NCBI RefSeq assembly: GCF_019973775.1
Contig: NZ_AP025032.1
Coordinates: forward strand, 3,162,001 to 3,226,000
Direction: 5' to 3'
From: Aureimonas sp. SA4125
Lineage (GTDB): Bacteria; Pseudomonadota; Alphaproteobacteria; Rhizobiales; Rhizobiaceae
DNA length: 64,000 bases
Positions 17,036 to 25,465 of this stretch are shown in pieces. How positions within the stretch are numbered: the first letter of the stretch is position 1; each line of letters begins with the position of its first letter. A model generated the notes under the pieces. It was not told the origin of the DNA. It was given only the letters and a program-made list of their open reading frames with translations, and did not search any database. The position numbers were made by a program, and so were the translations under genes.

Positions 17036-17392
17036 GCTGCCTCCAGGTGCGCTCTCGTATCTTGCATAGCGGTCGCCGAGCGTTTCGTCAGGGTTGCCCG
17101 AGCCGGCTGAAATGGAGGCGCCCCGCCGCTGCGTGTGCAGCCCCGTCCACACTGGGGGTACAGGCAGTCTCCGCGGTATGCAGGGATGTCGAAGAGCGCG
17201 CTGGAGAGAACCGTGACCGCACCGTGCGGTCATCGTGTGTGCATGAGGGGTCGCGCTTCCGGGTGGCGACCAGCCCATCCGCCGCCGACGGGCTGCGGAT
17301 GGCGAGCATGAAGCGCCCTAGGCGCAACCAGGGCGGCTTTCGAGTCGCCCTATACGTGGAGGGGTCGGCGTCCTGACGGGCGTCGGCCCCTT

Positions 17393-17437
17393 CTCACATT
17401 CTGAAAAGTCCGTCTGGTGGACTTTTCGGAATGTGAG
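17393..17437. repeat. Long inverted repeat with 19-base arms
   Basis: Arms 17393-17411 (CTCACATTCTGAAAAGTCC) and 17419-17437 (GGACTTTTCGGAATGTGAG) match at 18 of 19 positions around the loop GTCTGGT. AT-richer than its surroundings and without a T-run, so a binding or recombination site is as likely as a terminator. Confidence 0.7.
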
Positions 17438-17493
17438 GCCCGTCGCTCCTGCGTCCGTCAACGGATTGCACTAAGGGGCCGCCGCGCCGCCCG

Positions 17494-17525
17494 TTGTGTC
17501 CGGCTCCGCCGGCAAGCACGCTTCT
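17494..17525 (+). promoter_or_regulatory. Island promoter-like motif, upstream of 17553
   Basis: TTGTGTCCGGCTCCGCCGGC then AAGCACGCTTCT. The -35 part is degenerate, but the CTCCGCCGGCAA-CACGCTTCT half matches the copies at 8974 and 10064. Confidence 0.4.
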
Positions 17526-17552
17526 AGGTCAACGATGACATGGAGCGCTGAG

Positions 17553-18170
17553 ATGGGTGATACCCCCAAAGACACCACCGAGCCGGACGGCATCGTCGTC
17601 CTCGGGCCTTACAGCACCCGCCTCCGCGAGGTTCGCCTCGGACCCGTCGTGTCGGTTGGCGACTGGACGAGGGCGAAGAACCCGGACGCCGTCCGCACCT
17701 TCGGCGCCGGCGAAAACGACGTCGCGATGCCTCCCGTGTACGTCCTGCGGGACGGGTGGGTGGATCAGGCTGCCGAGGCCATCCTCGACGACCTGGGCAG
17801 CCGCAGCGGAATCGGAGACTCACTGGATGCGGTCGACGACGAGATCCGTGCCGAGATCATGCAGGACATCAGGCAGTCCATCATGACCGCGATGTCGGCA
17901 AAGGGCCGCGAGTTCGACACTGGCTGTCCGAAGATCGATTGGATGGCCCTCTCGCGTAAGTGGGCCAACGACGGCATCGAGGAGCCAGGCGGCATCATGG
18001 CCGGCGGATACCTCATGCGCCTGACCCCCGAGGAGCGCGCGGCCGAGATGGCGTGGCACCATCGGGTAACCAGCCTCGCGGACGCGACGCCCGAGGAGCG
18101 GCAGGCGGTCGAGAGCGAGTGGGGCAACCGGGTGAACGCGTTCAACGGCACGGACCAAGGGGCTGCGTGA
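17553..18170 (+). CDS. Hypothetical phage protein
   Basis: 205 residues from ATG 17553 (MGDTPKDTTEPDG); GGAG lies 10 bases upstream, and ATG 17535 is an alternative. The N-terminal region, with GPYSTRLREVRLGPVVSV, looks strand-rich, the centre helical. No catalytic motif is recognisable. The stop overlaps the next ATG (TGATG), so it is coupled to the gene interrupted by IS3 copy 1. Confidence 0.5.
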   Translation: MGDTPKDTTEPDGIVVLGPYSTRLREVRLGPVVSVGDWTRAKNPDAVRTFGAGENDVAMPPVYVLRDGWVDQAAEAILDDLGSRSGIGDSLDAVDDEIRAEIMQDIRQSIMTAMSAKGREFDTGCPKIDWMALSRKWANDGIEEPGGIMAGGYLMRLTPEERAAEMAWHHRVTSLADATPEERQAVESEWGNRVNAFNGTDQGAA

Positions 18171-18592
18171 TGTCCGACTGGCGCAACCGCTACATCAACG
18201 AGTTCCGCACGATGGTCGGCGGGGACGAATACGTCTTCACCCGCCAGCGGCCGCCCGGGTATGCCATCCACACGTACAGCACCTGGGACGTCCGCCGCGT
18301 GGGTCGTGACACGCCTCGCGAGTTCGAAGTCTCGGCGGGCGCCGAGGAGGATCCGCACGCTCTCGCCGAGCTCGCGGCTGACAAGGCCCGAGAGCTCGAC
18401 CGCGAGGAGGCCGAGGACTTCGCGGACGTGAGCGCCAAAGCGTACCGCGTGCTCCGCGCCCAACTGACGGGCGACCGGACGCACCTGTGCGAACGGGACT
18501 ACATCGACGTCTACACCGCGTTGGGCGTCCCGCACTTGCTGTACCTGCTGCACTGGACTTGCCCCGGAAAAGTGGAGAGTTCTCAATGAGGC

Positions 18593-18901
18593 ATGAGGAA
18601 CTCCATGGCGAAGACACAGCGACGATTTACGAAGGAATTCGAGGAGGAAGCCGTCCGTCTGGTTGAGACGAGCGGCCGGACGCAGCGCGAGATCGCGGAG
18701 GACCTTGGCGTTGGGCTATCGACACTGCGGCGCTGGATCGACAAGCGGCGCGACGCCTTGATAGAAAGCCCGCCTCCCGACCGCGTCGAGGACATGGCTG
18801 CGGAGATGAAGCGGCTGCGGCGGGAGAATGAGATCCTTCGTCAGGAGCGTGGCATCCTGAAGAAGGCGATGGCTTTTTTCGCCCGGGAGGGAAGTCGGTG
18901 A
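18593..18901 (+). CDS. IS3-family OrfA (HTH and leucine zipper)
   Basis: 102 residues. An HTH (TQREIAEDLGVGLSTLRRWI) is followed by a heptad region (AAEMKRLRRENEILRQERGI), the standard layout of IS3 OrfA. A TTTTTTC run in the last part lies where a -1 frameshift would join OrfA to OrfB. Confidence 0.85.
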   Translation: MRNSMAKTQRRFTKEFEEEAVRLVETSGRTQREIAEDLGVGLSTLRRWIDKRRDALIESPPPDRVEDMAAEMKRLRRENEILRQERGILKKAMAFFAREGSR

Positions 18902-19758
18902 GGTTCGAACTCATCGATGCGGCGAAAGAAGAATTCCCCGTCCAGCGTCTCTGCAAGGTCCTCGGCGTCAGCTCGAGCGGCTATTTTGCATGGAAGGATC
19001 GACCGGCCTGCCGCCGGCAGCAGCGCGACATGGTGCTTCTGGCGCATGTCCGCTCGGCGTTTCGGTTGTCGAACGGCACCTATGGGAGTCCTCGCATGCG
19101 GCATGAACTCCAGGCCGAGGGGATCGCTATCGGGCGCCGTCGGACAGCGCGCCTGATGCGCGAGAACGGCCTCAAGGCCCGGCAGAAGCGGCGGTTCAAG
19201 CGAACGACGGACAGCCTGCACGCCTTCCCGATCGCGCCGAACCTCCTTGATCAGGACTTCGCGACCGAACGCCGGGACGAGAAGTGGGGAGCCGACATCT
19301 CCTATGTTTGGACGCGAGAGGGCTGGCTGTATCTCGCCGTCGTCATCGACCTGTTCGCCCGGCGCGTCGTCGGCTGGGCCGTCAGCGATCGTCTACACAA
19401 GGAGTTGGCTCTCGAGGCGCTCCGCAAGGCCCTCGTCCTGCGCCGCCCGAAAACCGGCCTGATCCATCATTCTGACCGCGGCAGCCAATATTGCTCGATC
19501 GACTATCAGGCCGAGCTACGCAGGTACGACGTGCTGATCTCGATGTCCGGCAAGGGCAACTGCTATGATAATGCGATGGTCGAGACCTTCTTCAAGACGT
19601 TGAAATCCGAGCTGGTCTGGCGCACCGTCTTCCAGACCAGGACCGAGGCGAAGGCGGCCATCGGCCGCTACATCGACAGCTTCTACAACCCCGTCCGGCG
19701 CCATTCCGCGCTCGACTTCATCAGCCCCGTCCAGTTCGAACGACTGGCCGCCGCGTAA
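18898..19758 (+). CDS. IS3-family OrfB integrase-type transposase
   Basis: 286 residues, GTG at 18898 overlapping orfA by four bases in the -1 frame. The rve core shows the DDE residues: D in WGADISYVW, D in IHHSDRGSQY, and E in DNAMVETFFKTLKSE. HTH_21-type residues (YGSPRMRHEL, ARLMRENGLKA) precede it. The frame is intact; the product is probably made mainly as an OrfAB fusion by ribosomal slippage. Confidence 0.9.
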   Translation: MRFELIDAAKEEFPVQRLCKVLGVSSSGYFAWKDRPACRRQQRDMVLLAHVRSAFRLSNGTYGSPRMRHELQAEGIAIGRRRTARLMRENGLKARQKRRFKRTTDSLHAFPIAPNLLDQDFATERRDEKWGADISYVWTREGWLYLAVVIDLFARRVVGWAVSDRLHKELALEALRKALVLRRPKTGLIHHSDRGSQYCSIDYQAELRRYDVLISMSGKGNCYDNAMVETFFKTLKSELVWRTVFQTRTEAKAAIGRYIDSFYNPVRRHSALDFISPVQFERLAAA

Positions 19759-19821
19759 TCAAAACGCTCTCCACTAAAAGGGGGCAAGTCCACACCCCAG
19801 GTTCGTGCGCGGAGGTGAGGC

Positions 19822-20565
19822 ATGATGACCGAGACCGAAACGATCACCGCCCCGCTGCCCACCGTCGACCTGATCGACGACTACCTCTGGGAAGCCGTGA
19901 TCACTGACCACGGCCGGCCGAAGTGGGCGCTTCAGCGGTGGGAAGAGGCGCCCAAGTCATGGGCCACCGTCGGCAGCGTCGCCTTCGATGAGTTCGGCAA
20001 GTGGTGGTCGTGGAAACCGGAGCACGTGATTCAACGCGTCTTGCCGACCGACACCCCCTTCGTCTTCGGCAAGTCAGACTGCTTCGGCAGCATCGTCGAC
20101 GCAGCCGAGCACCTGGCAGTTCTCTGCGACGCGAAAGCGGGAACGTGGCACGACCAGAGGCGGCGAACGGCTGCGTGTGTCAGCAAGGCCGACAAGGCGA
20201 TGCCTCGTTCGTCGATCCCGCGCCTCTACGTCCAGCACAGCGACGATCAGCAGGTCGCGCTCGAGACGGGCGAGGCCTACGACCCGAGAGGACGCTGGGA
20301 GGACTGGCTCGCCTTCGCAAAAGCCATCATCGCGGCGGAGCGCGAGACCGCCCGACTGGAGGGCAGCGTGCGCCCGGAAATCGACTGGTGGCAGCGCTTC
20401 TGTGCCATCCAGCGCAACAGCTTCATCCCCATCGAGGACGTCGTCCGACGGGTCGATGACCGATGCGGTCGGTGGATCGACCAGCATGAGGCGGCCGAGA
20501 TCGTGGACGGGATGCTGGACGAGATCCAGAAGCTGCGGGCGGCGCGGGACGGCGCACCGGGATAG
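19822..20565 (+). CDS. Hypothetical phage protein
   Basis: 247 residues, ATG-ATG at 19822 (GGAGG upstream), overlapping the stop of the interrupted gene before the IS. It is Trp-rich (WALQRWEEAPKSW; GKWWSWKPEHV) and mixed alpha/beta, with a helical C-terminus. IS3 copy 1 ends 29 bases upstream, so its expression may now depend on the IS. No family recognised. Confidence 0.5.
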   Translation: MMTETETITAPLPTVDLIDDYLWEAVITDHGRPKWALQRWEEAPKSWATVGSVAFDEFGKWWSWKPEHVIQRVLPTDTPFVFGKSDCFGSIVDAAEHLAVLCDAKAGTWHDQRRRTAACVSKADKAMPRSSIPRLYVQHSDDQQVALETGEAYDPRGRWEDWLAFAKAIIAAERETARLEGSVRPEIDWWQRFCAIQRNSFIPIEDVVRRVDDRCGRWIDQHEAAEIVDGMLDEIQKLRAARDGAPG

Positions 20566-20567
20566 GC

Positions 20568-20661
20568 GCCGGGGTCCCTGGACGGGGGTGCCGGGTGCGG
20601 GGTTATTTGCGGCCGCACCGGGTCTCCGTCTACAAAATTTTGAAATCGATGCCAGCATCAT
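20568..20661 (+). repeat. 94-bp intergenic repeat, copy A
   Basis: By hand alignment it matches 46125-46218 in the same orientation without gaps at 79 of 94 positions (about 84%). The longest exact block is GGTGCGGGGTTATTTGCGGC-type sequence ending GGCCGCA. An AT-rich segment (ACAAAATTTTGAAAT) lies near the right end. It follows a stop codon directly and precedes the 20733 gene. Confidence 0.75.
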
Positions 20662-20732
20662 CGCCGAGGTCCGAGAGGCTTCCGCGACGCCGCGCCATCT
20701 GTAGAGTGCCCCTCTCATGAGAGGAGTGACGA

Positions 20733-22274
20733 ATGGGCGACGCGACCGAGCGGCTGATCGAGTTCTGGAAAGGCTTTGCGGGCGGCCCCCACTGGGTCCA
20801 CCCCGCCGACGAAGAGGTCCTGTCCGCGACGCGTTACCGAGACCGCGTCCGCTGGGACGCTCCCACCAACCAAGCCGATGTCATCGCCGAACTTCGTCGT
20901 GAACGTTCCCGGCTACAAGCGTCGCTGATCCCACAGCCGTTCGTCGGCGACCTGCGCCGGGCCGACATCGTCATGTGCCTACTTAACCCCGGTCTCGATC
21001 CCGGCAACTGGCTGGACGAAGGCGACGGCACGATCGCGCGCGGCTTGAAGCTGGCCGGCCTTCGACAGGATACCGGTCGGTCGCCGTTCTGGTCCATCGA
21101 TCCGGGGATCGCGAACACAGGCGCCTTTCGCTGGTGGTGGCCGAAGTTCGCCGCGCTCGCCGAAGGCCTGGTTGGCGAGGGCTGGACGTTCGACGAAGCG
21201 ATGTCGTCTCTCGCGCAGCGCGTCGCTTGCGTCGAGATCGTACCGTACCACTCGCGGGCATCCGGTCTCATTACGAGCGACCTCATCAAGGCACTGCCGT
21301 CGTCGCGTCTCGCCATCGATTTCGTGTGCGAGCGGGCCGCCGAGGGCGCGCAGGTCATCTTGTTCCGCAGCCACGCCGCTTGGGGTCTCGCGGACGACGG
21401 CGGCTTGGTCCGGCTGGTGACCGACTCGATGCGGTCCATCAACGTCGGCCCCGACACCGAGGCGGGCCGGATCACCCGGCAACGGATGAACCCGGACCTG
21501 CCCGCCCTCGCCTCGTTCGCGGAGACGTTCGGGGCCGAAGGCTTCTCTTGCGGCGAGTGGGGCGGCGGCCAGCCGATGGAAAGCGGCGCGGTCCAGTTCC
21601 CGTACTTTTCGATGTCGGAACAGGCGCTAGCCTTCGTTCAAGCCGCCTACGACGGCGGCTGGGTGCTGTCGGATTTCACTTGGAGCGAGTGGCACGGCGG
21701 CGAGGAAGCGGCCCGGCTTCAGCATGATCCCGGCGCCGTGGAGGCGGCAAGCGTCCGCCAGCTCGCGAAGCTGATGACGACGCTCGTACGGGGCGATCGC
21801 TTTTCGGAAGGGAAGCTGGCGGGGGCGTTCGAGAGCGGCCTTATCCTGCGTATCGTCCGCCGCGTCGCCGAGCTGGCTGCCTTGACCGGACGGCAGCCTG
21901 TCAAGCTGCCGGATACCTGGTTCACGCTGACCCTCCACGAGGGGGCGTCCCTCGATCTGCCGGGCATCTATGAGTGGGTCATCGAGGGCATCGGCTCCTA
22001 CGTCGGGCGCTACACGCGCGGCACCCGCCCGACGAAAGAGTACAGCCGCAACGTCGGCAACCTGTTGAGCGGTCGAGGATACCGTGCGGGCAACGCGGCC
22101 GGGTTCCGGCGCATCCATGTCGCGCTCGCGGACGCCGTGCGCGCCAGGCGGGGCATCGAGCTGCACATCTTGGAGAACCCGGCTGCGGCAGACGTCGGGG
22201 CACGGGAGACGGCGTTGATAGCGGAGCGCGGTACGCTGAACGGCGCCGGGAAGGCCGTCGGCGGCGTCGACTAA
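20733..22274 (+). CDS. Large hypothetical protein, UDG-like N-terminus and DUF6508-like C-terminus
   Basis: 513 residues, ATG 20733 with GAGGAG upstream. Residues 70-100 (FVGDLRRADIVMCLLNPGLD) resemble the first strand and motif A region of uracil-DNA-glycosylase-fold proteins, and VEIVPYHSRAS follows later. The last 200 residues contain SEGKLAGAFESGLILRIVRR, typical of the DUF6508 pattern. The catalytic residues of true UDGs are not evident, so a glycosylase activity is not claimed. It stands upstream of the terminase genes. Confidence 0.45.
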   Translation: MGDATERLIEFWKGFAGGPHWVHPADEEVLSATRYRDRVRWDAPTNQADVIAELRRERSRLQASLIPQPFVGDLRRADIVMCLLNPGLDPGNWLDEGDGTIARGLKLAGLRQDTGRSPFWSIDPGIANTGAFRWWWPKFAALAEGLVGEGWTFDEAMSSLAQRVACVEIVPYHSRASGLITSDLIKALPSSRLAIDFVCERAAEGAQVILFRSHAAWGLADDGGLVRLVTDSMRSINVGPDTEAGRITRQRMNPDLPALASFAETFGAEGFSCGEWGGGQPMESGAVQFPYFSMSEQALAFVQAAYDGGWVLSDFTWSEWHGGEEAARLQHDPGAVEAASVRQLAKLMTTLVRGDRFSEGKLAGAFESGLILRIVRRVAELAALTGRQPVKLPDTWFTLTLHEGASLDLPGIYEWVIEGIGSYVGRYTRGTRPTKEYSRNVGNLLSGRGYRAGNAAGFRRIHVALADAVRARRGIELHILENPAAADVGARETALIAERGTLNGAGKAVGGVD

Positions 22275-22371
22275 CGGCAACCAACACTATGGGGATGCCG
22301 GAAGGCCGCATCCCGCCCCTGTCAACAATCTGCCAAACCGCCGTCCAACATCAACATTCCGGTCGTCACTT

Positions 22372-22386
22372 GCCGTCGAATGTTGC
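22372..22386 (+). promoter_or_regulatory. 15-bp motif upstream of small terminase
   Basis: GCCGTCGAATGTTGC occurs here, 44 bases before the small-terminase ATG, and again at 36811-36825, 51 bases before the prohead protease start. Shared position upstream of two late-gene blocks suggests a late-transcription signal. Confidence 0.4.
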
Positions 22387-22430
22387 GCTCAAACCTGCGG
22401 GAGTCTTTGCAACAAAAGGATTCCGAACGG

Positions 22431-23015
22431 ATGGCTAGACGGCCGAGCAAGGTTGCGGAGGTGCTGGGCGCGGGCGACGACGACGCGCCGCGTGGCAAGA
22501 ACTCGTCCGTGCGCCGGATGTCGCTCGCCGCCGTCGCCGCGATGCTGAACCGCGACCGGAACACCGTCATGAAGTGGACCGAGCAAGGCTGTCCGGCGAT
22601 CACGCGGGGCAACCGGGCGACGGGCACGCCATGGGAACTGGACGTCGCCGACGTCGTCGAGTGGCTCGAGAAGCGCAGCGCCGCCGCCGTGGCCGCGCGC
22701 TTCGGCGACGGCGACTCCGAGCGCATCGAGAAGGAAGAGGCGGACCGTCGGCGGGCGATCGCCCTCATGGTGCAGGACGAGGCTGACGCGGCCGAGCGCA
22801 TGAAGGAGGTCGTCGCGATCTCCCTCGTGTCCCGGTCGGTCTCGCGCGACTACGCCAACGTCCGGAAGTCGCTTCTCGGTCTCGGCGCCAAGGCGGGCAT
22901 GCGGTGCGTCGGGCAGCCTGCGGTAACCATCCAGGAGACGGTCGACGGCCTGATCTCGGAGTCCCTGTCGAACCTTGTCTACGACAAAGAGCTCACCGCT
23001 CTTTCGGGGGCTTGA
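22431..23015 (+). CDS. Phage terminase small subunit (Nu1-like)
   Basis: 194 residues from ATG 22431 (MARRPSKVAEV). The N-terminal winged HTH (MSLAAVAAMLNRDRNTVMKW, then GTPWELDVADVVEWLEKR) is that of lambda Nu1-type terminase small subunits, which bind the packaging site. The rest is helical, for oligomerisation and contact with the large subunit. The stop overlaps the TerL start (TGATG). Confidence 0.8.
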   Translation: MARRPSKVAEVLGAGDDDAPRGKNSSVRRMSLAAVAAMLNRDRNTVMKWTEQGCPAITRGNRATGTPWELDVADVVEWLEKRSAAAVAARFGDGDSERIEKEEADRRRAIALMVQDEADAAERMKEVVAISLVSRSVSRDYANVRKSLLGLGAKAGMRCVGQPAVTIQETVDGLISESLSNLVYDKELTALSGA

Positions 23016-25207
23016 TGCTCCACGTCACGCCCGGCCGTCTCGACTTCACCGCTGGTCTCGACCTGCTTGAGGAGGAACTCCGCTTCCTCCTTGGGTCGTC
23101 GGTGCTTCAGCCACCGAAGCCCATGCGCGGCTCCGCTTGGATCAACGAGTTCGGGCGCATCTCGGCGGAGACTTCCGGGCAGCCGGGCAAGGTGACGCTG
23201 TGGGGTTACCAGCGCGAGCCGGCGGACGTCATGTGCGGCAACGGCCACGACCAGGTCACCGTCATGAAGGGGACCCGCGTCGGGTATTCCAACCTCGTCA
23301 AGCAGTGCATCGCCTTCAACTTGGTCCACGAGGCGACCAGCGTCTTCGTCGTGCAGCCGACGGACCGCGAGGCCGAGAACTTCTGGCGTCAGGAACTCGC
23401 GCCGATGTTCCGAGACATCAAGGAGCTGGCGGCCCTGCGCCGTCGCCCCGTTCGCGGCGAGCCGGCCGACACGATCTCCGACATCATGCTGTCGAACCAC
23501 GGCATGCTTTACCTGCGCGGCGCCGACAGCGACGCGAACCTGCGTGGCAAGGCGGCGCGGCGTCGGTATGGCGACGAGTTCGACGCGCCCGGCTGGCGGC
23601 CGAAGGCAAAGGGCGACGGCAACAAGCTCGACCTCATGCGCGCCCGCGGCGAGGGCTTCGCCGACGGTTGCGACGTCGTCGGGTCGACGCCGCTCGATAT
23701 CGACAGTTCCAACGTCTACGCCGAGTGGTTGCGCTCTGACCAACGTCACCTGAATTTCACGTGCCCCTGTTGTGGTAAGTTCCAGCGCCTCGTTTGGGGC
23801 GGACGGAAGGAAGGCCGGGGCATCTGGTACGACCTCGTGCCGGGCACCCAGCGCGTCGCGCGCGTCTACTACAAGTGCGAGCACAGCGGCTGCGAGATCG
23901 ACGAGAGCAAGAAGTTCGAGATGGTCGAGGGCGGCGTGTGGGTCCCCGACCGCCCCGACGTCGAGCGGCATGCCGGGTACCACATGTGGCAGGGCATGTC
24001 CTACCACCCGAAGGCATCGTGGACGCGCATCGTCCAGCGCTGGCTCGATGCTCAGGGCGACGCGGCCAAGCTAAAGGTGTTCTGGAACAACACGCTCGGC
24101 CTCCCGTGGACCCCCATCGAAGGCAAGACTGTCTCCGCGTCGTCGCTCGTCGAGCGGTGCGAGCCGTACCCGGCCGCCTGCCCGGACGACGTCGTCGTCA
24201 TCACGCTCGGGGCCGACACGCAGAAGGGCTCCGAAGACCAGTCCCTTGTCGGGGCTATGAAGGAGCGCGTCGAGATCGCCGTCTGGGGTTGGGGCCGCGG
24301 GAAGGAATGCTGGCTGCTGGGTTACTGGGTTCTCGACCAGCACGAGCCGTGGTCGGACGAGTGCGCCGCGCAGGTCGACGCGATCCTCAAGCGGCCATTC
24401 GCCAAGCGGAACGGCGCCGAGATGTTCGTGCAGGCCGCCGCCTTCGACATTCAGGGCGGCTTCGGCGACGCCGTGAAGAACTTCTGTGCCAACCGCCCCC
24501 GCCGGAACCTCTGGCCCGTGCAGGGCGCGAACATCCCGAAGGGTTTGCGGCGCGGCTTCATCTGGCCGAAGGCGGCCTCGAAGGCTGCGAAGGCGGCACG
24601 GACGCAGTGGTTCAGGCTCGACACTGGGTTGGCGAAGGACCAGCTCGAGGTCACGATGAAGCGTGGCGGACGCGGCCCCGGCACCGTCCATTTCCCGTCG
24701 TGGTGCGCGACGACCGACTTCTTCGAGGGCCTCACCGCCGAGCACAAGGTCTTCATCAAGGCGAACTCCGGCTGGCACTGGGATCACAAGAACAAGAAGG
24801 CCAACTCGGGCGAGGAATGGGACTGCTGGGTCTACGCCCTGTCAGCGCTGGAGGGCCTTCAGGTCTCCGACCGGAAGTGGACCAACTTGAATGTTGCGGC
24901 CGACAAAGCCGGAGTTGCACCATACGTGCCCCCGCACGACCCCGAGACCGGGGAAATCCTCGAGGAGCCGCTGGTGACCGTCCATGAAGTCGGACCGGAC
25001 CGCTCGGCGCAGTCCGAGGAGCACCTCGACGTCGTCCAGATCGACGTCGCCCGCACCGTGGCGGCGGCAGAGCGTGCGGTGGCCGTCGCCGCGCCGAAGG
25101 CATCCCCGCCCGAAATCGCCCCGCCCCCGACCGCCGCGCTGCCGAAGCGCAAGGTCAAGCAGCCCATCCGTCGCGCCGGCGGCGGCCTCCTGAGGTCCGC
25201 ATGGTAA
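23015..25207 (+). CDS. Phage terminase large subunit, GpA family
   Basis: 730 residues from ATG 23015. The ATPase part shows VTVMKGTRVGYSNLVKQ (the GpA-type Walker A region) and RRRYGDEFDAP (Walker B with the coupling acid). A zinc-knuckle region (CPCCGKFQ, then CEHSGCEI) follows, then the nuclease part with TLGADTQKG. The order matches lambda gpA. The C-terminal 80 residues are Pro/Ala-rich and less conserved. It overlaps the joiner gene by seven bases. The frame is intact although the prophage is not. Confidence 0.9.
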   Translation: MLHVTPGRLDFTAGLDLLEEELRFLLGSSVLQPPKPMRGSAWINEFGRISAETSGQPGKVTLWGYQREPADVMCGNGHDQVTVMKGTRVGYSNLVKQCIAFNLVHEATSVFVVQPTDREAENFWRQELAPMFRDIKELAALRRRPVRGEPADTISDIMLSNHGMLYLRGADSDANLRGKAARRRYGDEFDAPGWRPKAKGDGNKLDLMRARGEGFADGCDVVGSTPLDIDSSNVYAEWLRSDQRHLNFTCPCCGKFQRLVWGGRKEGRGIWYDLVPGTQRVARVYYKCEHSGCEIDESKKFEMVEGGVWVPDRPDVERHAGYHMWQGMSYHPKASWTRIVQRWLDAQGDAAKLKVFWNNTLGLPWTPIEGKTVSASSLVERCEPYPAACPDDVVVITLGADTQKGSEDQSLVGAMKERVEIAVWGWGRGKECWLLGYWVLDQHEPWSDECAAQVDAILKRPFAKRNGAEMFVQAAAFDIQGGFGDAVKNFCANRPRRNLWPVQGANIPKGLRRGFIWPKAASKAAKAARTQWFRLDTGLAKDQLEVTMKRGGRGPGTVHFPSWCATTDFFEGLTAEHKVFIKANSGWHWDHKNKKANSGEEWDCWVYALSALEGLQVSDRKWTNLNVAADKAGVAPYVPPHDPETGEILEEPLVTVHEVGPDRSAQSEEHLDVVQIDVARTVAAAERAVAVAAPKASPPEIAPPPTAALPKRKVKQPIRRAGGGLLRSAW

Positions 25208-25464
25208 ACTCATCCCGCCCGCCCCTCCGCTACCGCTACTGGACGCGAGACGAACTCATCGCCGCCGTGCGCGGCATCGAGGAGGGCCTGTCCACGGGCG
25301 CGGCGAGCGTCGGCTACAGCGCCGCCGGCACCGTCTCGTATGTCACCCGCGACAACGCGATGGCGACGCTGCGCGACCTCTACAACCGCATCGACCAGCT
25401 CGAGGGCCTCGGGTCGGCGCCCGTCGTCCGCCGGGTGCGCATGCTCGCCGTGAAGGGCTACTGA
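25201..25464 (+). CDS. gpW-like head-tail joining protein
   Basis: 87 residues, ATG 25201. WTRDELIAAVRGIEEGLSTG, followed by SVGYSAAGTVSYVTRDN and a helix ending in LEGLGSAP, is the two-helix and hairpin pattern of gpW/gp6-like connectors. It sits between TerL and portal, exactly as in lambda. Confidence 0.7.
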   Translation: MVNSSRPPLRYRYWTRDELIAAVRGIEEGLSTGAASVGYSAAGTVSYVTRDNAMATLRDLYNRIDQLEGLGSAPVVRRVRMLAVKGY

Positions 25465-25465
25465 C

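Larger units (their letters stand above)
17036..17552. other. Intergenic region without a convincing gene
   Basis: 517 bases between divergent genes. I find only short shadow ORFs. It holds the 5' region of the minus-strand nuclease operon, a 45-base inverted repeat (17393-17437) and a copy of the promoter-like motif (17494). Confidence 0.6.
18554..19792 (+). mobile_element. IS3-family insertion sequence, copy 1
   Basis: 1,239 bp with terminal inverted repeats starting TGGACTTGCCCC, flanked by the 3-bp duplication CAC (18551-18553 and 19793-19795). It carries orfA and orfB in the usual overlapping arrangement. As far as I can compare, copy 2 at 32582-33820 is identical and inverted, which points to recent transposition. 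Confidence 0.9.
18170..19825 (+). pseudogene. Hypothetical gene interrupted by IS3 copy 1
   Basis: ATG 18170 opens a frame (MSDWRNRYINEFRTMVGG) that runs into the IS left end after LLYLLH and would stop inside the IS at 18589. Without the IS (18554-19792) and one CAC duplication, it continues as PRFVRGGEA and stops at 19823-19825, giving 137 residues whose stop overlaps the ATG of the next gene. The split product loses only ten native residues and gains a short IS-coded tail, so it might keep function. Confidence 0.75.
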
